Below, piece after piece: positions 58,062-64,000 of a stretch of DNA of 64,000 bases. Each line of letters begins with the position of its first letter. The first letter of the stretch is position 1. The DNA is from Panonychus citri (Eukaryota > Arthropoda > Arachnida > Trombidiformes > Tetranychidae), in contig NW_026515497.1 of the NCBI RefSeq assembly GCF_014898815.1, forward strand, positions 930,001 through 994,000. Reading direction: 5' to 3'. The notes under the pieces are model-generated. The model was not told the origin of the DNA and did no database searches. It was given only the letters and a program-made list of their open reading frames with translations. The position numbers and the translations under genes were made by a program.

Positions 58062-60752
58062 ATGGCCAAAGAGATGTCAACAAATGAACATGATGAAGTT
58101 TTCGAGGTTAATAAAACTAATAACAATATTAAAGAGTTAAATGTTGGACAATTTAAAAAGTTAATTTCTCTTAAAGTGTTAAGTGTTTTCCCCAAAATTA
58201 CCGAGAGACAATTATCAGTCGCTTTCGACAAAGTTAATGTTACTCCAGGATTCACCTTAAAGAACCAAATAGAAGAGCAAGTTAGTCAAATTTGTCTCTT
58301 ATGTGATCAATTGGCAAGAAAACCAATGAAATGTGTCGACTGTGGTTTCTTTTATTGCCGTTACTGCTCCTATTTTCTTCATATTTTATCTCAAGCAGTT
58401 AGAAATTTACCTTTAACCCCAAATGTGACACAACAAAAATTAACTGGAAAATCTTTTATGTGTCAACTTGGTTTCTGTGGTCCTGATGGTGTTGGTTTTT
58501 CTTCACTAAATCCCTTAGATAAAGAAGAAAGAGATTTTCTTTTATCTCTCAATGTAAATTGTATATACAAGAACTGTCAAATCGAAGACAATTATTTATC
58601 AATCGACCAACATTCAGAAAAATGCTCTCATCAAAACACTTCATTCAAATTCGACTGTACCAATGTCGCTTCAACATTTTTAACCAAAGATGATCAGCGT
58701 CAAAATGACGATTTGGAATCGTTTCTCATCGATAAAAATACTCAAGAAGAGTTTACTGAATCAGATATTCAAGCCTTATTCAGACAAACAGCTGATCAAT
58801 CATTAAAAAATATGTATTCCGATAACGATGAATCAAATTTATCAGATTCATCTTCTTCTTCATCTAAACGATCATCAGAATCTGAATCAACTCAACCAAG
58901 AAAGAAATTAACACCAACAGAATATCTTCAACGAATAAATAAAAATAAAATTGATCATCAAATTCAATCTACCAAAGCTCCAACAAACTCACCAGTTCCT
59001 TCATCATCATCATCAACCTTAACCTCAACAACAACAATTCTTCCAGAAAAACTATTAATTCAACCTTCATCATATGAACTTCTCCTCGAAAAATTAGGTT
59101 CACCTTTGGAACCTCGTTCAACTAAATCATCTACATCATCAGAAACCGATATAATTACAGCAATAAATAAAACTAAAGAAATTTCATTATGTACATCAGA
59201 TGATCGAACATCACAAGAAGTTCGAACATCACAAGAAGTTCAAACATCAAAAGAAGTTCAAACATCACAAGAAGAACAATCTCAAGAACTAGATTGGGAT
59301 ACATTTTCTAGTTCCCGATCATTAAAAGCGGAAACTCGACTTCGTCGAAAGATAAATAAAAGAGCAAGAAAACAAGGAATATTTACTCCTGTGATTCTTC
59401 CTCCTAAATTTACATTTATCAGACCAACAGATGATCAGTGTTGTGACTGGAACGATCCACCGCCTTCTTCATCAATTCCGTCAATTGAACCAACCAATCG
59501 ACCAACAACAATAATTGAAAGGATCCCAAGTCCACCACCAATTCCATCATCAAATAAACAATCTTCTCCTTCTGCTCCAACATCTACTCAATCTGCTGAA
59601 TCTACACAATCTTCTCAATCATCTCTTTCCTCATCTCAACAATCAAATAATTCTGATACAAGTGATTACGTTTTTAGTGATCTACGAACCTACAAACCAA
59701 TTACGAAAACACCTTCCGCTCATACCGATGAAACTAAACAAACTCTTAAAGGTAGAGCGAGATCTCGACTTTTATATCGAACCAAGTACAGCAAAAGAGT
59801 AAACAAAAATCAAAAGAACAAGAGAACCAAGATTTATCAAGAAATCATTTATCAAAAATCTTTACCTGCTCTCAACCTGATGTCACCTCCTTTTAAATTT
59901 TCAAAACAAATCGCATCAGCTGTTGACAAATTAAAATATTTTAATTTGAAAGTTTGTTCAATGGACATTGAGAAACAAACTATTATAATGAAAAATGGTT
60001 CTTATAAAAATGTACCTGTTTGGATATCGATAATTGATCAATATAATCGAGTCGTTTTTAATTCATTTATCCGTCATCCATCATCAGCAAATAAAGACTT
60101 TCAAACTGTCTTTCATGGTTTAACATGGGATGATGTTAAATATGCTCCAGGATTTTCTAAGGTTCGAAAGGATGTAATTGAAATTCTAAGAAGATATGAC
60201 CGAATTGTTTTGGCTGGTCATATAGCTGATTTATCCGATTTATTTCTTACACCCAAAGATCATTATTATTTTCTCCCACGAATTGTGGATGTTTCTAATT
60301 ATTATAATTGTCGTATCAGATCTCGAGATGCAATAGGAATAAGATACAGTGTTTTTATCTTGTTTGGAAAAATTTTTCAGGACAGTTATCATTGTCCCAT
60401 CATCGATGCAGCTTTTACCCTTTGGTTGTATCTTATTGATATGGTTCGAATTGAACAAACTTTATTACAATTATACCAAACGAAACCAAGATTCACCAAA
60501 ACAGGATATCGAGGTTACCATTGGCCTCTTAACTACAACATGGGCGGACTTTTAAAAGATGTTTTAAAGCAAATTAAAGATTGGCCTGATTCTATCAAAG
60601 TTAACCCAAAGTTATCAAAGAGAGATAAAGAAAAAGCCCTAATGGATCAGAAATATTATTCTGAAGATTTCATTGATGGTGAACCATCATCAAAACGACC
60701 TTTTCCTTATCAGTATGATCGAAGCCTTTTCTACGCTTACGAACGTCATTAG
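58062..60752 (+). CDS. ORF3: RING/TRAF-like zinc clusters plus REXO4/ISG20-like DEDDh 3'-5' exonuclease
   Basis: 896 aa inside the LTR element, on the same strand, ending 40 bases before the 3' LTR. The N-terminus has Cys pairs C78/C81, C91/C94, C99/C102, C134/C139 (RING-like, atypical all-Cys spacing), then C167-x4-C172-x11-H184-x3-C188, a TRAF-type finger pattern. The middle (about 210-600) is Ser/Thr/Pro-rich, with TSQEVQ tandem repeats around residues 386-407. The C-terminus resembles REXO4/ISG20 nucleases, which trim RNA or DNA from 3' ends: ExoI 'CSMDIEKQT' (D635, E637), 'WISIIDQYNRVVF', ExoII-like 'LAGHIADLSDLFL' (H720; D723 or D726), 'RIVDVSNYYN', and ExoIII 'YHCPIIDAAFTLWLY' (H777-x4-D782). 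ExoII is slightly shorter than usual, so activity is not certain. No signal peptide or membrane segment. Confidence 0.9.
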   Translation: MAKEMSTNEHDEVFEVNKTNNNIKELNVGQFKKLISLKVLSVFPKITERQLSVAFDKVNVTPGFTLKNQIEEQVSQICLLCDQLARKPMKCVDCGFFYCRYCSYFLHILSQAVRNLPLTPNVTQQKLTGKSFMCQLGFCGPDGVGFSSLNPLDKEERDFLLSLNVNCIYKNCQIEDNYLSIDQHSEKCSHQNTSFKFDCTNVASTFLTKDDQRQNDDLESFLIDKNTQEEFTESDIQALFRQTADQSLKNMYSDNDESNLSDSSSSSSKRSSESESTQPRKKLTPTEYLQRINKNKIDHQIQSTKAPTNSPVPSSSSSTLTSTTTILPEKLLIQPSSYELLLEKLGSPLEPRSTKSSTSSETDIITAINKTKEISLCTSDDRTSQEVRTSQEVQTSKEVQTSQEEQSQELDWDTFSSSRSLKAETRLRRKINKRARKQGIFTPVILPPKFTFIRPTDDQCCDWNDPPPSSSIPSIEPTNRPTTIIERIPSPPPIPSSNKQSSPSAPTSTQSAESTQSSQSSLSSSQQSNNSDTSDYVFSDLRTYKPITKTPSAHTDETKQTLKGRARSRLLYRTKYSKRVNKNQKNKRTKIYQEIIYQKSLPALNLMSPPFKFSKQIASAVDKLKYFNLKVCSMDIEKQTIIMKNGSYKNVPVWISIIDQYNRVVFNSFIRHPSSANKDFQTVFHGLTWDDVKYAPGFSKVRKDVIEILRRYDRIVLAGHIADLSDLFLTPKDHYYFLPRIVDVSNYYNCRIRSRDAIGIRYSVFILFGKIFQDSYHCPIIDAAFTLWLYLIDMVRIEQTLLQLYQTKPRFTKTGYRGYHWPLNYNMGGLLKDVLKQIKDWPDSIKVNPKLSKRDKEKALMDQKYYSEDFIDGEPSSKRPFPYQYDRSLFYAYERH

Positions 60753-60780
60753 ACCTATTTAAGGTCATAATCGACGCTTT

Positions 60781-60792
60781 GTGAGGGGGCTC
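60781..60792 (+). promoter_or_regulatory. Polypurine tract
   Basis: GTGAGGGGGCTC directly before the 3' LTR; the purine-rich run GTGAGGGGG is the expected plus-strand primer. Confidence 0.7.
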
Positions 60793-61274
60793 TGTAAGGG
60801 AAACGCTTCGATTAGGCTTCTCTCTCCCCAAATTATTTAATTGTAAACAATTAACTATTTAAATTCTCTCTTTTCCCGCACAATTATTATTAACCAATTA
60901 CAATTGTTTACCTTCAGTATATTTACCTGTTCTTCTCACCTTAAACTTCACTTGAAGATTTACTCTCATTCTCTTCTAAGTCAACCCTTTTTCTATTTAC
61001 ATTGGTTACTCTAAAGGTTAATCCCTTTACTTCCTCTCTTTCCGTTTCCTCAAGTTATTTACCTGACCTCTACTCTCTCTATGTGTTTCTATTGTTAAAT
61101 AAAAATGATTCGAATTGTCAAACAATCTCTCAACTACATTAGCGCTATCGGAATCACGGTCATCAGACTATGAACCGCCGCTCTAATTGTTAGGCCTTAG
61201 CAGTCGATCGTTACTTCGGTGCATTTTTGTAAGGGTGCTGTACCTCATCCCCGTGAATTAAATTAGACCTTACA
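60793..61274 (+). repeat. 3' LTR
   Basis: 482 bp, TGTAAG to CTTACA, differing from the 5' LTR at one position that I noticed. Confidence 0.97.
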
Positions 61275-62266
61275 AACAATTCAGAAAACAATCAATCAAT
61301 TCAATTAGATTCAATTTGTATTTCCACTTAATCAAGTAATTGTAATTTTCATCAATCCAAATCTAATTGAACAAACTTACAATCAAATTAATGACAATCT
61401 CAAAAATACATGATACAAATTGTAATTTATTTAGAGAAAGAAAAATTAAATTAACACTTAAGGCAATTTAGTCAAACAACAATTTAAAACTCAACTCTAA
61501 TAGTCACTTGATTGTTTAGAAATATTTTCCATTCAATATCATTATTATCAAGACTATTCATTAATAGTTAATTTTAAATTGTTCATTTCAAATTATCTCA
61601 CCAAAGTTGATCATTAATAATTAACTATTTTCCAAAAAAAAATACATAATAGATGACAATTAAATTAGAACCAATTGAAACATTGATTAACAATAAAAAA
61701 AGTTTAATCAATGAAAACGAGAAATAATAAATTCAAATACAACAATTACCTTACAAGTGATAAAAAGCTTTTCAGTTAATCATAATACAATCAGTTAATT
61801 GTTGTGAGTTTATTTTCTTGTATTCCAACTGATTAACAACAAGTCTCAATGTTAACTATTTTCACCTCAAAACTATTATCAATTTAATCACAATCAATAT
61901 TTCAAATCAGTTGAAAGGAAATTAAAACTTTTTTTTGCTCGAGAAAAAAAAAACTTCATCTTACTTTTTTTCTGCCAATCTTTTAGCATCCTCATCCTTT
62001 TTTCACCGATAAATTTGATCAATTCAATATAATCAATCTACTTCTGGGAGTGAAAACCTCCCTGAGTGAAGGTGGTGAGGATTGAATATTTTATCATCAT
62101 TAATATTATCATCTATTGAAGCATCAAACTGTAACTGTTTTCCTCTTCATCTTATTGATATTAACATGGGAGATGCTGGTTGATGGGAGTGGGTTGAGTC
62201 GGTGGGTAATTCTGAGGATTCCTGTTGAGGTTCAGCGTTGATCTTACTTTCAGAGTTATATATTTG

Positions 62267-62301
<35 letters not shown>

Positions 62302-64000
62302 GAATCTTATCTTTATCTATCTGAATTCACCTTCTTTGCTTGAGTAACTCACTTAACATATAAGATGAAGATGGAGATGAAGATGATGAGATAGAAATCA
62401 ATAGATTCTGGTTTACTGGGAGGGTGGAAAAAAATTGTAAGTGAAATACAGGAAAGGGAAATTAGGTTAAAGGAGGAAGATTTTTGTGAACATGTTAAAG
62501 ATACACTTTGAAGATGATGAGGATGAAAGATGAGAGAGAGAGAGAGAGAGGGATAATCATAATGAGAACCTGTGATTCCTATGTAGACATTTTTACTTCA
62601 TCTTAAGTGACAAGTAAACGTTTCCATCCTCATCCTCATCTTTATTATCTTATTATTTTTTTCTCGTCTTCTTTTCCCATATTGACAGATCCAATCAACT
62701 TCTACCTGGAATGGAAATTTCAAATTTAATTGTTAATTAGTTTCTTACCTTTCTCCCAACAGTAATTAACTTAATTTCTTGATATCATATCGATTTAATT
62801 AACTTTTAAAAAGTTTTTCTCAACATTTGAATGATGAGTGAAAAATGTGATTCCAAATTGTCATGGTGATGATTTATTAATATTTCACCTTAAGGTTAAA
62901 AAATATTCATTTCCTATCTTCATGTCAGAATCATGATGATTCAATGAGCTTTAATATTAAGTAACAGCTTATTTCAATCTCATTAAATTATCTTAATCTT
63001 GTCTTGAAACTTTTCATGATGATTTTTGGTGAAAATTTAGATAGTTTATTTTTATTTTCTTCGGGAAATTAAATCAATCAACTGAATGGTAATTCTGGTT
63101 TTATATGATATATATAATAGATGAATTGAAAGTTGTATTAGAAATCAGATTCATCATTTTTTGTTGTCATCTTCATGATGATGATGAAATTTTCATGATG
63201 ATACACAAAAGATTTCATTCATCTTCACTTGAAAAAATGAACAGGAATGAAAAATGAAACAGATTGAATAAATTCACATCTCAAAGCCTATTGAATTGAA
63301 ACCGTTTCATTTTCAGATGCTCATGATTATCATGATAATATCATCAACATCATCCTATTGAATGAATGATAATATTATACAAGATGATGATGATGAGGAT
63401 GAAAAATTCAGCATCAATGAAGGTGAAAATATCAACCCAGACAAATGTTGACCCAATATCAGGTTATTATATTGATTACTTTTGATTATCATTAATAATC
63501 AACTTAACTCTCAATTCACCTTAATCAATAATCAATATCATTAATCATTATCTCTTGATAATCATTGATCATTCACTATGAACAATTAGTTGTTCAAAGT
63601 GAGGAGCAATTTGTTGATTGTCGTACACAAAGTTAACGATTTAATCGTTAACATCATTGGACAATTAATGTTAACAATTAACAGGCTAAATTGGTTATTC
63701 TAATCACGATTAGCCCTTCCTATTATTACAGTTAAGGGTAAATGTAATTGTCTCTGGTATTGGCCATTAAATGGCCAAGTAATTTACTCTAATTACTTGA
63801 TCATCAGAAAGTAAATATAAATATAAATTTTCATCATCGTTGATTATTATGATTAACCTGATTGTTGGTGATTAAACCTCAAAGATATCAATTACAACTT
63901 TGACAACAATTAACACTTGATCAATAGCTAAATGTCATATATGATTAACTGTTAACAATCAGCAGATAATCATGATGATAATATCAAATTTCAATACGTT
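61275..64000. other. Gene-poor region right of the LTR element
   Basis: 2.7 kb, AT-rich, with (TC)n at 62268-62298, (GA)n at 62532-62551 and ATGATG/TCATCA runs. It has the same character as the sequence left of the element, so the element interrupted one noncoding region. No ORF, exon or RNA gene was seen. Confidence 0.6.

Larger units (their letters stand above)
49738..61278 (+). mobile_element. Complete Ty3/Gypsy-type LTR retrotransposon with an extra exonuclease ORF
   Basis: The element is 11.5 kb, bounded by two 482-bp LTRs and a 4-bp AACA target duplication (49738-49741 and 61275-61278). Internal order: candidate primer site, gag-protease, pol (RT, RNase H, integrase), a 2-kb hairpin-rich spacer, a third ORF of 896 codons, polypurine tract. 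The order RT-RNase H-integrase defines Ty3/Gypsy. I noticed only one LTR mismatch and all three ORFs are open, so insertion is recent. Position and strand place the third ORF where errantiviruses carry env, but its product is not an envelope protein. Confidence 0.96.

Noticed and set aside
58062..60752. ORF3 as a retroviral-type envelope gene
   Set aside because: Position fits env, but there is no signal peptide, no transmembrane segment and no furin-like site; zinc clusters and exonuclease motifs are present instead.
61275..64000. Frequent AACAATTAATTG-type palindromes across the window
   Set aside because: AT-only palindromes of this kind are common throughout all noncoding parts and look like compositional background; only G/C-containing hairpins were considered meaningful.

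Overview
This is a eukaryotic nuclear window: AT-rich, intron-bearing, with genes on both strands and many simple repeats. The gene content (stand-alone peptide-amidating lyase, wunen-like lipid phosphatase, neurogranin/igloo-like IQ protein, very long NUAK kinase, tandem delta-class glutathione S-transferases) points to an arthropod. Short introns, compact AT-rich spacing and the delta GST cluster suggest a mite, perhaps spider-mite-like; that placement is inference. Exon limits were read from GT/AG sites and phase and were not checked against transcripts.

Layout. 1-14 kb is a dense housekeeping block: PAL (-, runs off the left edge), RPB3/POLR2C (+), IFT20 (-), a methionine-rich protein (-), mitochondrial ribosomal protein mL49 (+), polyubiquitin (-), a lipid phosphate phosphatase (-), and a small single-exon protein that carries a REV1 C-terminal-like domain but no polymerase (-). 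14-21.4 kb holds non-LTR retrotransposon material: a Gag-only copy, a 20-bp satellite array, and a second, frameshifted element with Gag, endonuclease and RT. 21.5-35.3 kb holds SERF (+), a COG7 amino-terminal fragment (-) and NUAK (+), whose last exon is 6.8 kb. 35.8-41.8 kb is a run of four delta-class GST genes (-), one with a 1-nt deletion, followed by a GST remnant and a deleted copy of part of the NUAK exon. 43.2-46.6 kb is a small two-exon IQ-motif gene with a 3.1 kb intron.

49.7-61.3 kb is a complete Ty3/Gypsy-type LTR retrotransposon: 482-bp LTRs with one mismatch seen between them, a 4-bp AACA target duplication, gag-protease and pol. Where an envelope gene would sit there is an 896-aa third ORF combining RING-like and TRAF-like zinc-binding clusters with a DEDDh 3'-5' exonuclease domain resembling REXO4/ISG20. 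The 2-kb spacer between pol and this ORF is full of short perfect hairpins. This element is the strongest candidate for an undescribed system here: a retrotransposon that appears to have captured a host-type RNA/DNA exonuclease and a possible ubiquitin-ligase module.

The remaining sequence (46.6-49.7 kb, 61.3-64 kb and the long introns) is AT-rich with ATGATG/TCATCA and TC/GA simple repeats, and I see no genes in it.
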